Positions 1 through 12,599 are shown, numbered from the stretch's first letter. The stretch is 64,000 nt of DNA from Anastatus disparis (GCA_017163975.1 JAFFSR010000396.1:124001-188000); one strand, 5' to 3'. A program made the numbers and translations. The notes: a model not told the origin generated them from the sequence alone.

Positions 1-250
1 ATCTCTTTATCTCCGTCCTTACGTCTCCGTCTCTTTGCGTCTCTTTTATCTCAGTCTGTCTACTTCCGACTCTCAGTCTGCGTCTCTCCGTCCCCGTCTT
101 TCCATCTTCGTCTCTCTGTCTCCATCCACCCGACTACGTCTCCGACCCCCCCTTACCGTTTAAGTCACTTCGTCTCCGTCTCTCCGTCTCTGTCTCCTGG
201 TCTACGTCTCTCCATCTCCGTCACTCCGTCCCTTTGTTTCTTTGTTCTCG
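1..250. repeat. CTCCGTCT-type minisatellite, left flank of the Polinton
   Basis: Degenerate tandem repetition of an 8-9 bp CTCCGTCT-like unit. The same satellite resumes at 25627 on the far side of the Polinton. Bases about 120-240 align with about 28900-29030 (shared landmark ccttaccgtttaagt), which shows that a ~3.4 kb higher-order copy exists without the insertion. No coding content. Confidence 0.9.
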
Positions 251-603
251 AGGGGCTATTCAATTGGCGATACATATGTACGTATCGCGCCGTACGTACG
301 TACGAGCGGACGTAAGTTGGTAGCCCTACAAAGACGAGTTCGCGCGAGCAACGAACAGCTATTCTAACAATCCAAACCTTATGTCTACGTTTTCATGTAA
401 ATATAAATATGCCCAAATGATTTTTACTGCGCGTAGTATTATTTTAAAGATAGGCATTATTATTATTATCATAATTATTAATAATATTATTATTATCATA
501 ATAGTTATTAGCAGCTATTAGCATTTATAAAAATTATTAAACTTTTTATACGTATCTAAAATTTTTGTCATAGTAATAATTAATTTAAATAATTGCTTAA
601 TTA
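251..603 (+). repeat. Polinton left TIR, outer part
   Basis: Bases 251-603 are inverted relative to about 25264-25626 with high identity, including the distinctive GC-rich tract around cgtacgtacgtacgagcgg and an ATTATTATC palindromic stretch near 445-505. The match stops at 603 because the fold-back nest is inserted there. It resumes at 10769. Confidence 0.93.
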
Positions 604-1165
604 TAAATTAATTATTTAAATAAGTTAAGTAATAACTTCTTAAAAAATTTTTAATGTTTCAAAAGTTGACACAACAAATAAGTTAATTTAATTATCTTTA
701 CAATATTAAATTATTAAATAAAAAGATTAAAATTCATTAACAAAAAAAATTATTGTATAAATAACAATTAAACATTATTTAAAAATTTTTATTTTTTAGA
801 ATACTAGCGACATTCGTGCGCGCGAAGCGCGCAACAAATTTATACTCCAGGGTCAACTATGGATATAATAACACCTATAAACATGATAAGTAATTTTAAT
901 AAACGAAATTATTTTTGTAGCAATTTTATTGTTTTGAAAAAAATGATGAGTGGTCATCTATCAAAAATTAATTTTAAATAAAAACTAAAATTATGAACCT
1001 TAAAATCAAACAGTACGAAGTGCCTTTAATGCGTCATCAAAAAATAAAAAAATTAAATTAAAAAAAATTTTTAATATAATTTTTCACATACATAATTTTC
1101 AATATTTATATTAGTTCTTTGGCATGTAGGATATAAGATCAAACTCTAGACATCGCAGCATACAA

Positions 1166-1486
1166 TTGACCATGATCAAAAACTTTTCTTCATCAATCAA
1201 TAATTATATTATTCTTGAGCAGCTGACAGCAGCTAAAAATTTTTTTAAGGAACTGAATAAACTAATAGCAGTATCTGTTTCAATTTTTCTTTATTTACAA
1301 CATATAAGTGATTTGAAACATAATAGAGACAAATCTGCATTGGTTACACACTGTAAAAATTCTGGCCATAGCTTTGATACAAACATAGGAACCTCAAAGA
1401 TATTAGACATTGAATGCAATTATCAAAAAAGATTGCTATCAGAAATGATACATATTAAAAAATATGAAAATTGCAATAATACATGA
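1166..1486 (+). pseudogene. GIY-YIG endonuclease fragment of a Penelope-like retroelement
   Basis: A 106-codon frame. Its C-terminal half (about residues 53-103) reads like the end of the GIY-YIG domain of Penelope-like elements: SALVTHCKNSGHSFD, then ILDIECNYQKRLLSEM and IHIKK. In the family this domain cleaves DNA for target-primed insertion. The N-terminal half, including the GIY and YIG strands, is not recognisable, and no reverse transcriptase lies upstream. I read it as a 5'-truncated relic. The first 45 residues may be unrelated sequence joined by chance. Assignment rests on motif memory and would need a profile search. Confidence 0.5.
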
Positions 1487-2540
1487 CACTGAAAAATTAA
1501 ACAACGTATATAATAAATACATAGTTGAATTATTAAAAAGAAATTAATTTTTTTGATAAAACGGTTTCAAGAATAAATTATTTACAATAAAACGCAATAA
1601 TTGTTAAATGAGATTAAATATAATTGAATCAGATTCATTCATGTGAGTCAAAATCTTGAATCAAATACCAAGTACATAAAGGAACACACTTGCTAGTCAC
1701 TTTGTACAAATGTAACTCACCTAAATTACCTATGTTAAAGATTTGCGAAAATTTTTATTATTAATAGAAATATCTATTATTATATATTTTTATAAAACAA
1801 AAATAGTTTGACAGTTATGTAATACCACATATGTAATACTTGTAAGTTTCATTTTTTATTTTTATTGTTACACCTAAAATGTATTATTTTAGGTGATGTT
1901 TTTTTAATGTATTGTTGATGAATTTAGAAATTTTTAATCATTAAGAAACTGTTATCAGTTGTTATTAAATTTTATGTTTTAGCACCATAAGAAGCATCTC
2001 TAAAAAATAGAGGAGAAAAGTCGTTTTTTCTCTTATAGAAATAAAGAAAAATTGAAACAGCTGTGGCTATTAGTTTATTCACATTTAAAAATATTAAAGA
2101 CAAAGTCTGTTAAAACCAGTTAACAGACAAAAATGTGTGTTACTTTAACAGACAAAATGTCTTTAAAGGATTTAACAAACAAATGTCTGTTAAAATTTTA
2201 CTTATAAATTGCAGATATTGTCTGTCAATGTACTAAAACTTTTTTTGGGCTTGTTTTCCGTACACATACATACACGTTTTATATATAGTTTTATTTTTTT
2301 TAATTCACGTTTAAATTAATAAATGTACAAGAACTCAAGAAATATTAGAAAGAACGTTTTTATTATATTTTATATAATATTATATTCGTTTATAATATGA
2401 TATTCATTGTCTAATGAATAGCTTTCGTGACATTTACAATGATATAATTTTTATAATTATTAACAATTTTTATAAACAAATTATAATAATGCGTTTTTTC
2501 AGAAAAAAAAAAAATTTATGATATTTTTAGGTCATTTTGA

Positions 2541-3305
2541 GTAAAAAAGGTTCTCATGAATATATTGCTAAAATGAACTGAATCGGCAGAAAAAATCGCA
2601 GTTTGAAAAAAGCGATTTTTCAAAACTTTGACAGCCTATAGCTCAGCTTCTACTGATTTCATTTTAACTCACAATAGCTTAAATTGTTTGTTAAAATATA
2701 AACTTAAAGATTACAATAGTTAGCGACCGTATTTATAATGATTGCATTACCCATTAAAAGGCGGTCGGGACTATTTGCCGCATGCGGTCAGGTGAGAGAA
2801 AAATGTAAAATAATTTTTACTCAGCGATTTACAATTTACTGAAACAATAATATACCCCTAATATTGTCAATAACTCTAGCCATATATATGTAGAATAATT
2901 ATTGATACTAATCTTGTTTGAAAAGTCTAAAATATTGTTGTAAAGCGAAAAATGCAGCGCGAGATAGAGCCGGCGTGAGCATATGTATTCATCATTCTTT
3001 GGTATTACTTTCTCTGTCGCATTAAAGAAAAATACACATGTTTACATCGACTCTATTATGCGCAGAATTTTTCGCTTTACAAAAATATTTTAAACTTGTC
3101 TTAATAAATTGTAAATCCGTGTATAAAAAATATTTTATATTCTTCTCTCTCTTGCAGCGTCACCAAGCGGCAAATGGTTCTGATCGCTTCTCAATCGTTC
3201 AGAAAAGTGCCGTTTTTTGAAAAATCGCGTTTTTTCAAACTTTGCAATTTTTTTTCTACCGATTCAGTGCATTTTAGCAATATGTTCATGAGAACCTTTT
3301 TTCGA
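2541..3305. repeat. Fold-back repeat (about 765 bp)
   Basis: Outer arms (aaaggttctcatgaatat... near 2548 and its complement near 3280-3302) extend about 90 bp each. A second pair of inverted blocks lies inside, around 2940-2975 (gtaaagcgaaaaatgcagcg) and 3055-3081. Imperfect, with no coding content. It is probably a MITE. Confidence 0.7.
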
Positions 3306-4437
3306 GATTGCATGAACCTTCACTTATATTTCTTATAAGCATTACAATAAATTTTTTTCTTAAATGTAATTTACTGGAAGGATTAAAAGAATTTAAATAT
3401 TCTAGAAGAAACATTTCATCTGATTCATTAATGATTTTCATCACTATCAATTTCCGAGTTTTAAAATAATGTATGAAAATTCTATAAATTTTGCAATAAA
3501 AGATCAAAAAGTTTTTCACAAAAAAAACATTTTATTTTTTACTTTTGCATTAAATTTTGTTTCAACTCATTCATATAAAATTGTTTTCACAAATTATTAT
3601 ATGCGTTACATCTTTAGTTTGGATAGCATTAAATTAAATTAAATATTACAGTAAATTACATTTTTAAATACTATTATTAGTAATAAGAGTTTAAAAATCC
3701 CTCATTATTTAAAATTACAAAAGCATCTTTTTCATCTTTGTATATTTAATGACTATTAAATAAATGACTTTACTTAGCTACTTCATAACCGCATTATAGG
3801 TAATAATAAATATTATTACATTTATTTGAACTTAAGCATTTACAAAAACGCTGCCAAGTGCTTTGGTGTAATGTTTTCTCATAGAGTTCATTGTGTTAGA
3901 GTATTTTGATTTCATTTTGCTTCCTCATAGAAAAATTATTGTATCGGTGAAAAAATTTTTTTCTATTTTTTCGTTAATTTGTATATATTTAGACTCAGGC
4001 AGTCGAAAAAAGTGGTTTCAAATTAAAATTTTTTCAAAATTTTCAAAATACTCTAAAATTAAAACTGCGCTAAGAAAATTAGTTTTTAAAAATTTTTTTC
4101 TTTTGACAATAGCGAATAACTTGCATGCGAATTTTGGGACAAATCTATCGAGTAATTTACGTAAAATAAAAGAAAAATGAATTTTTTTTGCAAATTTTAC
4201 AAAATTATCTAAAATTAAAACCACGCTAAGAAAATCAGTTTTCAGAAGTTTTTCTTTTGGTAGTCGCAAATAATTTCGAAACAAATTTTAGAGCAAATCC
4301 ATCGAGTACTTAAAGTAAAATAAAAAAAAAATTAAAAATTAGAATTGAAAAAAAATGTTTTGAATTGTTCTAAAATTAAAACTACGCCAAGAAAATCAGT
4401 TTTCAATAGCTTCCGTACCAGTTAGACAAAAAAATAA

Positions 4438-4608
4438 CCCTGGAAGAAAATTGACCATATCTTAAGCATAATTGTCGGTCAACGCATGTTAAAATGACAC
4501 TTATCTAGAAATTTTGGTTGAATTATTTCTAGAATTTCTAGATAAGTGCCATTTTAACATTGGTTGACCAGCAATTATGCTTACAATATGGTCAATTTTC
4601 TTCTAGGG
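4438..4608. mobile_element. Palindromic MITE (about 170 bp)
   Basis: Arms begin ccctggaagaaaattgacca and end with the near complement at 4590-4608. They pair along nearly the whole length, with the centre near 4525. The insertion interrupts the third tandem repeat of the surrounding fold-back. Confidence 0.75.
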
Positions 4609-4706
4609 AAATTGTATGCAAAATTTGAAGGAAATCTGTCGAGTACTTTTCGAGATCTAATTGACGTAATGAGTACATACACACACACATACATACAGAC
4701 ATTTTC

Positions 4707-4812
4707 TGCCCTACAAAAAAAAATCAGGTAAGAGATCATTAAATGATATTTTGGCATGATAAATCACCTAAGAAATCAGGTGATTTCTCTCCTGATTTTT
4801 TTTAACAGGGCG
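4707..4812. mobile_element. Short hairpin MITE
   Basis: gccctacaaaaaaaaatcag at 4708 pairs with the complement ending near 4811. A second hairpin (aatcacctaag/caggtgatt) sits inside. No gene. Confidence 0.6.
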
Positions 4813-5092
4813 GAAACCACTTTTTTCGACTCACAAGTCTAAATATGTACAAATTAATAAAAAAATAGAAAAAAATTTTTTATTGATACAATGTTTTCTC
4901 TATGAGAAAGTAGAAGTGTATTAAAATATATGTATAATTCATAAATCTTAAGACATGATACACACACAACATTATTTCATTTTGAATAGTATTATTAAAT
5001 AAACAAAATCAAGTTTTTAACTAATCAAAAGGATTTCAAGCATCAGATAAGGGTTTTTAAAACTATTCATGGATCAAACTTTTTTAATTTAA

Positions 5093-5766
5093 GGGGCCAG
5101 ATACTATTAGAAGCTGAAATATATTGCTGAGATATATTGATATAAATTGCTCTGATGTTTAAAAATAACTAATTTCATATAAAAATACATTCAATTTCAA
5201 ACATGTTTTGGTTTGAAACATTTTCTATACCTTGAGAATTGAAGTGGTAGTGCTCGTTCAAAGTCTGGAACAAAAAACCAAGGTTTCTTCATGAGTTTTC
5301 ATTGGATTTACTTGAAATTTTATGGAGATATTCAAAATTATAGTAGAATCCATATAAGCGTAAAACATTCATAAAAAATTCAAATAATTAAAAAATTTTT
5401 TCAAAAAAAACTATTTGAAAAAAAATTTTTTTAATCATTATTATAAATAATAAGTTGATGAATAAATAGAAATAAATGAATTCAAAATCTGCTCCACTTA
5501 TATGTATTCTACTATAATTTTGAATATCTTCATAAAATTTCAAGTGAATCCAATGAAAACTCATGAAGAAACTTTGCGGTAAAGGGTTTTTTGTTCCAGA
5601 CTTTCAACGAGCACCACCACTTCAATTCTCAAGATATAGAAAATGTTTTTAAAAAATGTTTGAAATTGAATGTATTTTTATATGAAATTAGTTATTTTTG
5701 AATATCATCAATTTATATCAATATATCTCAGCAATATATTTCAAATTCTAATAGTATCTGGCCCCC
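5093..5766. mobile_element. TTAA-flanked fold-back MITE (674 bp)
   Basis: Starts GGGGCCAGATACTATTAG and ends with the complement. The arms of about 290 bp are roughly 90% alike and are separated by a short AT-rich centre near 5400-5470. TTAA directly flanks both ends (5089-5092, 5767-5770), the target duplication of piggyBac-type transposases. Which transposase mobilised it is inference. Confidence 0.85.
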
Positions 5767-5939
5767 TTAATGTATATTTAAGCTAAAAAGAAGTTTTATG
5801 AGTTAATATTATAATAACAAAAAATTATCAATTACATTTCAATCTGATTTTTTTTCAGACTGAAACTCAGGTCTGATAGCTCTAGTAACTACAGTTGAGT
5901 AGAAAGTGCATAGGCGCCCAAGTTATTTCAGCTTATGTC

Positions 5940-6655
5940 TGTATATTATAAAATAACCCATTTGAATAAGTAAACTAATCAGTTAAATATATTATATTAA
6001 ATATTAATTCATTGTATATTATAAAACAGCACACCTATATTAGTAAATATTCAAATTTTTATTGAAAATATAGTCATATTGCTTGTTTGTCAACTGTAAT
6101 ATAAATTTTATATACAAATCTATAAAAAAGATGCTTACTATAGTTATAATTTTATCAGTATGTTAATTATTTTCAAACTTTATAACATAAATTGTTTTGC
6201 CATTTTTTAATTTCATATATTAATATTTAGTTAAATAGTAATGTATATAATAAAATAACTCACTCGTACAAGCAAACTATTCAGTTAAATACATTATATT
6301 AAATATTAATTCATCGTATATCATAAAATAGCTCACTTATATAAGTAAATTATTCAAATTTTCATTAAAAATAGACATATAGCTTGTTCGTCAACTGTAA
6401 TACAAATTTTATATGTTAATCTATAACAAAGCTGTCTACCGTAATCATACTTTCATCAGTGTGTAAATTATTTTCAAACTACAATTACTGAAAACACACA
6501 TTTTATACTTCTATTTATTTATGTATTAATATTTAATATAATAAGTTTAACTAAATAGTATTGTATATTATGAAATAGCACACTCGTATAAATAGATTCT
6601 TCAAATTTTCACTAAAAATAGACATACAGTTTGTTCGTCAATTGTATCATCTATT
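5940..6655. repeat. Tandem repeat, about 300 bp unit, 2.4 copies
   Basis: A unit running from gtatattataaaata through tttcatcagt/attattttcaaact starts near 5940, 6240 and 6545. Copies differ by scattered substitutions and the third is partial. AT-rich and non-coding. It lies next to the fold-back MITE at 5093-5766. Confidence 0.75.
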
Positions 6656-7431
6656 GCTATCAGTAAATTTTGATCTCGATTTATTCTAACCTTATTTTTT
6701 TTATTAAAATGTGCAATAAATTTATTTTTAAAACATTACTTAAATATATTACTTTTTTTTAGTACTTTGATGATTTTTAATCTGAGTAATAGAAATATAG
6801 AATAATAAAACTTTCATAACCTCAAACCTTCATTAATTGCTATTACTATACTTATTTTTAAATGAAAAACAATTAAAAATATATATTTATTGTACCTGCA
6901 TTAAGCAATACTTATGCAATAAAGGAATAAATTACTTATCTAAATTGTTATATTATTTGATGTCTTTACAATTTTACTGGAATTTTTAAATAAAAGGTAG
7001 TCACCTTGCTTGTGCTTATAGTTATATTTTATCATTAAACTATACATTGGTTATATACATAAATAATATTGCTTGGTTTAAAATAAAATATTCTTATTCT
7101 ATTTTAATTGAGTTACTTCTATTATATTTAGAAAACAATGCCTAGAAATTAATTTTTATTTATTTAAAAAATCTAAACCCTTTAAAATTTAATTTTTGGC
7201 GCCTATTCTATATCGAGCAATCAGGATTCGATCTTTAGATGCTTCAACATGGCGGCTCATCATTTTTTTAAGAAGGGATAAGATCAGAACTTAGAATATA
7301 ATATTACAGATGTTTACAATATAAGATAACGAAATATTAAAAATATATTTTTTAATATGTTGAATTGATTGAATATTGTAGAAACATATGAATATAATAA
7401 ATAATTGAAAGGATATGTTATTTTATTTTTT

Positions 7432-8433
7432 ACTTAAAAAATATTTTATTATTTTTCTATACATAAGTAAATTTTATTTTATTTAATAATGATACAAACA
7501 ACTATTAACTGTCAATAATACTTTTTATTGCTGGTTAATCATACAACGTTTCAGTCATATTTTTGATGACCCTTTTCAAGTGCAAAAAATTGATTTAAAT
7601 TAATTTACATAACTATGAGTAACATTCTTTTCCTGAAACATAACATATAAATACATATAATTTTTTTACTTGATAAAATTTACAAAATCAATGACAATTA
7701 AAATATCAAAGTCTCAATTATAACCTTTCAACTCTCCAAAACCAATAATAAATATTATAAAATCCATTAAAAAACAATTTTACAATAAACATTGCTATTT
7801 AAACAATTAATAATAGAAACCATTAAGTAGTATAGGTTTCAGTCTATAGTATAAATAAGATATAAAGAAACACGATCAAACAAGAAGCAGTGAAGTCGTT
7901 CACAACAATAGTTAAACAGAAAGTTATCCTCCTTATGATTTCTGTTTAACTATTGTTGTAAACGACTTCACTGCTTCTTGTTTGATCGTGTTTCTTTATA
8001 GCTTATTTATACTATAGACTGAAACCTATACTACTTAATGGTTTCTATTATTAATTGTTTAAATAGCAATGTTTATTGTAAAATTGTTTTTTAATGGATT
8101 TTATAATATTTATTATTGGTTTTGGAGAGTTGAAAGGCTATAATTGAGACTTTGATATTTTAATTGTCATTGATTTTGTAAATTTTATCAAGTAAAAAAA
8201 TTATATGTATTTATATGTTATGTTTCAGGAAAAGAATGTTACTCATAGTTATGTAAATTAATTTAAATCAATTTTTTGCACTTGAAAAGGGTCATCAAAA
8301 ATATGACTGAAACGTTGTATGATTAACCAGCAATAAAAAGTATTATTGACAGTTAATAGTTGTTTGTATCATTATTAAAGGAATCATTTACACTGTCGTT
8401 AAACTCTACTAATGAATAATAAATTTTATTTTA
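7432..8433. mobile_element. Near-perfect 0.9 kb palindrome, inserted in the fold-back left arm
   Basis: Arms 7483-7922 and 7939-8379 (about 440 bp each) are complementary with only a handful of mismatches noticed by eye. The spacer is about 16 bp. A repeated ttattttatttt tract flanks the insertion. Neither arm contains a convincing gene. Such high arm identity means either recent formation, gene conversion between arms, or an assembly artefact. Confidence 0.85.
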
Positions 8434-9085
8434 TTTTGATCCAATTTGCACATCATTTCATCTATGATTTATGTTAATAAATTTTCATTTTTTAATCAAA
8501 GTTTGAATATCAAAAAGATAATTAGAATAACTTATTTAATGTGTTAACTTTTAAAACACTTAAAATTTATTAAAAAAGTTTCTCAAAATACAATAAATTT
8601 TTAATAATAATATTCTTATCATTATTATTATTTTATTTATTCAATTAATTGATTTATAATTAAACTTTTTTTAACAAATTTAAAATTTTTCAAAAGTTAA
8701 CACAACAAATAAGTTATTTTAATTATCTTTATAATATTCAGTTTTTAAAAAAATTAAAATTATAATTAACATGAAACATAGATGAAATGATGTGCACATA
8801 TGATCAAAAGTTATAGAAAGACATGGTTATAAATTTTTTTCACAATTGTTACAAATTATTTTTAATGAATTTGATATTTCTTCAAAAATTGTAAGTATTT
8901 CTGAGCAGATGTTAAACATGTCAGTCGCACTATCTTGTATTTTGTTATCTGAAAATAAAATTCACACTTCCATGAGTTTCGTGATAAAAACTATAACAAA
9001 GATTAAAATAATTACTAATCATACATGTACTTTCATCAGTTTCTTTAACACCCACTTCAGGTCTTAAAGCTAACCCATTCCTTGT
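8434..9085 (+). repeat. Fold-back left arm, inner block
   Basis: Inverted relative to 9764-10430 over about 650 bp. Shared landmarks are ttgatccaatttgcacatc near 8438 and cttcaggtcttaaagctaac near 9055. The loop that follows (9086-9763) is AT-rich and holds nothing I recognise. Confidence 0.85.
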
Positions 9086-9763
9086 CTTTTGTAGTAGTAA
9101 AAATTTTTGAATAACTTTAATAAATTATAAGTTATAATAATAATATAATATATTAAAACTTGTATAATATATTAAATGTATTTTTTACGCAAACAAAAAA
9201 GACATTTTGAATATTATTTATATAAAGCATTTATTAACTAATAATTTTTAAAAAATTATTAATATAACGCCGTCATACAATATGTGGTAGAAACAAAGTA
9301 AAAAACAGATAGTTCAATAACAACAGATAGTTGTTAATGTTTTTTATTTTTAGAATCTCTTTTATTAGTATTTTATTTATGTTTATTAGTTCAATTAACT
9401 TTTTTTGTAAAATGTAAAATTTATAACACTTATTACTATTCAGATAATTATTTTACGATTGATACACCGGAGTAGGAATTCATAAGGTTTATTAAGTGAT
9501 TATATGAACTAATAAATATTTTTCTCTACAAACTACAGCTTTATTTATTGAATTTTTATATTAAATTTTCTTTCTAAATAAAATGATGAATTTATTGGAC
9601 GCGAGGAAACATGTTTGAGGAGTTTAAAATACCTCAATATTTAAGTATTAACAAAAAAACGAATTTGCTAGCGGTTGCGTTCTGATCAGCATATAGAGCA
9701 GTCTTGAAAGCAAATATATTTCAAAAAAATAGCAGATTAGAAAGGGTAGTTGATATTATGGGA

Positions 9764-10768
9764 CGAAAACATAGGAATAGGTTAGCTTTAAGACCTGAAG
9801 TAGGTGTCAAAGAAACTGATGAAAGTACATGTATGATTAGTAATTATTTTAATCTTTGTTATAGTTTTTATCACGAAACTCATGGAAGTGTGAATTTTAT
9901 TTTTAGATAAAAAAATACAAGATAGTGCGACTGACATGTTTAACATCTGCTCAGAAATATTTACAACTTTTGAAGAAATATCAAATTCATTAAAAATAAT
10001 TTGTAACAATTGTGAAAAAAATTTATAAACATGTCTTTCTATAACTTTCGATCATATGTGCACATCATTTCATCTATGTTTCATGTTAATTATAATTTTA
10101 ATTTTTTTAAAAACTGAATATTATAAAGATAATTAAAATAACTTATTTGTTGTGTTAACTTTTAAAAAATTTCAAATTTGTAAAAAAAAGTTTAATTATA
10201 AATCAATTAATTAAATAAATAAAATAATAATAATGATAAGAATATTATTATTAAAAATTTATTGTATTTTGAGAAACTTTTTTAATAAATTTTAAGTGTT
10301 TTAAAAGTTAACAGATTAAATAAGTTATTCTAATTATATTTTCGATATTCAAACTTTGATTAAAAAATGAAAATTTATTAACATAAATCATAAATGAAAT
10401 GATGTGCAAATTGGATCAAAATAAAATAAAATATCCTTTCAATTATTTATTATATTCATATGTTTCTACGATATTCAATCAATTCAACATATTGAAAAAT
10501 ATATTTTTAACATTTCGTTATCTTACATTGTAAACATCTGTAATATTATATTCTAAGTTCTGATCTTATATTCTAAAAAATAAAAATTCTTAAATAATGT
10601 TTAATTTTTATTTATACAATAATTTTTTTTGTTAATTAATTTTAATCTTTTTATTTGAAAATTTAATATTGTAAAGATAATTAAAATAACTTATTTGTTG
10701 TGTCAACTTTTAAAACATTAGAAATTTTTTAAAAAGTTATTACTTAAATTATTTAAATAATTAATTTA
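9764..10768 (-). repeat. Fold-back right arm, intact
   Basis: A continuous arm of about 1005 bp. It is the reference from which the three left-arm blocks and the two insertions were deduced. Its outer 200 bp match 604-803, the next 150 bp match 7279-7431 and the inner part matches 8434-9085, all inverted. Confidence 0.87.
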
Positions 10769-10903
10769 TAATAGTAGTTATAGGGGCACCATGGGCCGTC
10801 ACAACAAACCCCCACTCCACCACCTCAAAGGTTACTGACCACTAGGTCAATAACCTCTGAGAAGGCGAAGTAGGGGCTTGTTATGACGGTTCATGGTACC
10901 CCT
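10769..10903 (+). repeat. Polinton left TIR, inner part, containing a 115 bp palindrome
   Basis: Inverted match to 25148-25263 of the right TIR, completing the ~480 bp TIR. It is itself a hairpin: ggggcaccatgggccgtcac near 10790 pairs with the complement ending near 10902, centred on the ggtcaataacc/ggttactgacc region. The hairpin is present in both TIRs, so it predates the nest insertion. Confidence 0.85.
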
Positions 10904-11512
10904 GAATTTAAATAAATAAATATATTATTAAATAAATACACAATATTTAGAATTTTATTAATTTTTATTTCACACACACACACACACACAATAAAAATTT
11001 TCAAATAAGGAATATTTTATTACTTCACGCACATACACACACTAACACGCATATACAATTTATATAAAATTAAGATTACAATTACATATATATATTATAT
11101 ATTAACATATATATAAACACTAGTTCACTTACAGTCTATTAAAGTTTATTTATTGTTTATTATTTTTATATTCAAAAATTTTTTGTTATTTTCACAAACA
11201 CTAAGATTAATAGAATTTTATTTATTTTTATTTCACACACATACACACATACACAATAAAAATTTTTAAATAAGGAATATTTTATTACTTCACACACATA
11301 CACACACTAACACGCATATACAATTTATATAAAATTAATATTATAATTACATATATATTATATATTAACATATATATAAACACTAGTCCACTTACAGTCT
11401 ATAAAAGTTTATTTATTGTTTGTTATTTTTATATTCAAAAATTTTTTGTTTTTCTCGCAGACACTAAGATAAATAGTATATCTTTATTTATTCATTTACC
11501 TCGATATACGCA

Positions 11513-11580
<68 letters not shown>

Positions 11581-11689
11581 CACACGCACATTAAGACTCA
11601 TAAATTTTACACACAAAATTAAAAATAATATTTTTACATTTTATGTATAAACATTAAAATTCATAAATTTATAAAACTAAAACTCACAC
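10904..11689. repeat. Sub-terminal tandem repeats (about 262 bp unit) and (AC)n tract
   Basis: Two near-identical units begin around 10955 and 11215, each with an (AC)-rich stretch, aataaggaatattttatta and a TATATA tract. A third partial unit begins near 11462 and runs into (AC)n at 11511-11577. No gene is visible before 11690. Confidence 0.8.
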
Positions 11690-12556
11690 TTAAATTATAA
11701 TATCATTTTGGCAGTGCACCGGATCCAGCGCACAATCCGGGCAAAGCCACAAGCCGCACGAATCACACCTTTGCCACAGACGGACACTCTGTCCATAAAA
11801 GGGCTTCTCACAGCCCCAGCACACATCATGACCTCTACGTGGGCGTTCTAATGTAGGATCCGCGCGACGATGAGATCGAGGTATTATCCGCTCCAATTCT
11901 TGTCGTTGCTCTCTTACTCTCCTTAAATCCCGTTGTAGACGTCGTAAACTACGCTTTCTCTCTAAACGTAATTTTGCAATACGTGCACGCCAATAGAGGC
12001 GTACTACACCAAGCACATGGTGTTGACGAGCCTCATCTGCTCGACACCTATGGTAGCGTTGTACCAGTTCGGCCTAATCTTCTTCTTCATCCTCCTCATC
12101 TTCTTCTTCTATCTCCATCGCCTGTAGAGCATAATCAGAATCAACTTCATCTTCATTGGACTCGTATCCTGAGTCGTTGTTTCCTTCTTCTTCTAGATTA
12201 TTATTTTCCATTTCTTCTCTGCCTTCTGCTATCTCATTTTGTGCCAACACTTCTCTGCCTTCTTCAATCTCATTTAGCAGCATCACTTCTCTGTCTTCTT
12301 CTACCTTATTTTGCTGCATCACTGCTCCACCTTCTTCTACCTCATTTTGCACTATCACATCGTTCACCACTTCGTTCACTGGATTGTCCAATACCACCCA
12401 GTAATTGGGCACAAAAACATTAGCTACCCCGTAATTAATAAAATTTACGAGTGGTGCTATATTCACCGAGTTCTCAAGTACCTGGACATCGTCGTCCAGT
12501 ACTTGAACTTCGTCGTCGTCGTCGATGACGATCGGCGATGGTGGTTGATTGAACAT
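11690..12556 (-). pseudogene. Acidic protein with C-terminal zinc-binding domain, split by an in-frame TAG
   Basis: One minus-strand frame starting ATG at 12556 and ending TAA at 11690, interrupted once by TAG at 12074-12076. The N-terminal 160 residues are strongly acidic, with a stretch of glutamate-rich 11-residue repeats (NEIEEGREVL-like) and an all E/D tail. Downstream of the stop comes a basic, arginine-rich helical stretch. A cysteine cluster follows (CWGC, CDSCGLWLCPDC, then HC near the end) that should bind one or two zinc ions. I do not recognise a named family. The acidic tail followed by a basic DNA-binding-like end suggests a regulatory or packaging accessory protein of the Polinton, which is inference. 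The TAG could be decay, or could separate two products. Confidence 0.6.
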
Positions 12557-12599
12557 TTTTCTTTTTGATTAATACAGATTGTCGACTTATCGAGGACTG

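Larger units (their letters stand above)
3880..4915. repeat. Fold-back repeat with about 150-170 bp tandem repeats in its interior
   Basis: Bases near 3900-4017 (ending gtcgaaaaaagtggttt) recur inverted at 4812-4915. Between them, three tandem copies of a unit containing ctaaaattaaaac...cgctaagaaaat start near 4050, 4210 and 4370. The third copy is split by the MITE at 4438-4608. Reading frames here are fortuitous. Confidence 0.65.
804..7278. mobile_element. 6.5 kb composite insertion in the fold-back left arm
   Basis: This interval is defined by comparison with the intact right arm: left-arm sequence breaks after agaata at 803 and resumes at 7279, with ATA at both junctions. It contains a GIY-YIG gene fragment, at least three fold-back structures, a TTAA-flanked MITE and 300 bp tandem repeats. 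The rest (about 1500-2540, 6650-7278) is AT-rich with no recognisable gene. The ends show no clear inverted repeats, so it may have arisen in more than one event. Confidence 0.6.
604..10768. mobile_element. Fold-back element nested in the Polinton left TIR, itself disrupted
   Basis: Both ends carry the same inverted sequence (taaattaattatttaaata). The right arm is continuous from 9764 to 10768 (about 1005 bp). The left arm is recovered in three blocks, 604-803, 7279-7431 and 8434-9085, which also total about 1005 bp. The loop is 9086-9763. The uninterrupted element was therefore about 2.7 kb and received two insertions, 804-7278 and 7432-8433. The Polinton right TIR, which lacks the element, gives the empty site (gattata|agtagtt). 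The flanking duplication is only a few A/T bases. I see no transposase. Small reading frames of 73 and 68 codons in the arms are mirror images of each other and are not convincing genes. Confidence 0.88.

Noticed and set aside
8846..10009. Two similar 73-codon frames and a 68-codon frame
   Set aside because: They are mirror copies in the two fold-back arms with no known motif. Conservation is explained by the inverted repeat.
11974..12568. Plus-strand frames of 82-149 codons over the acidic gene
   Set aside because: Antisense shadows of the minus-strand E/D-rich coding sequence.
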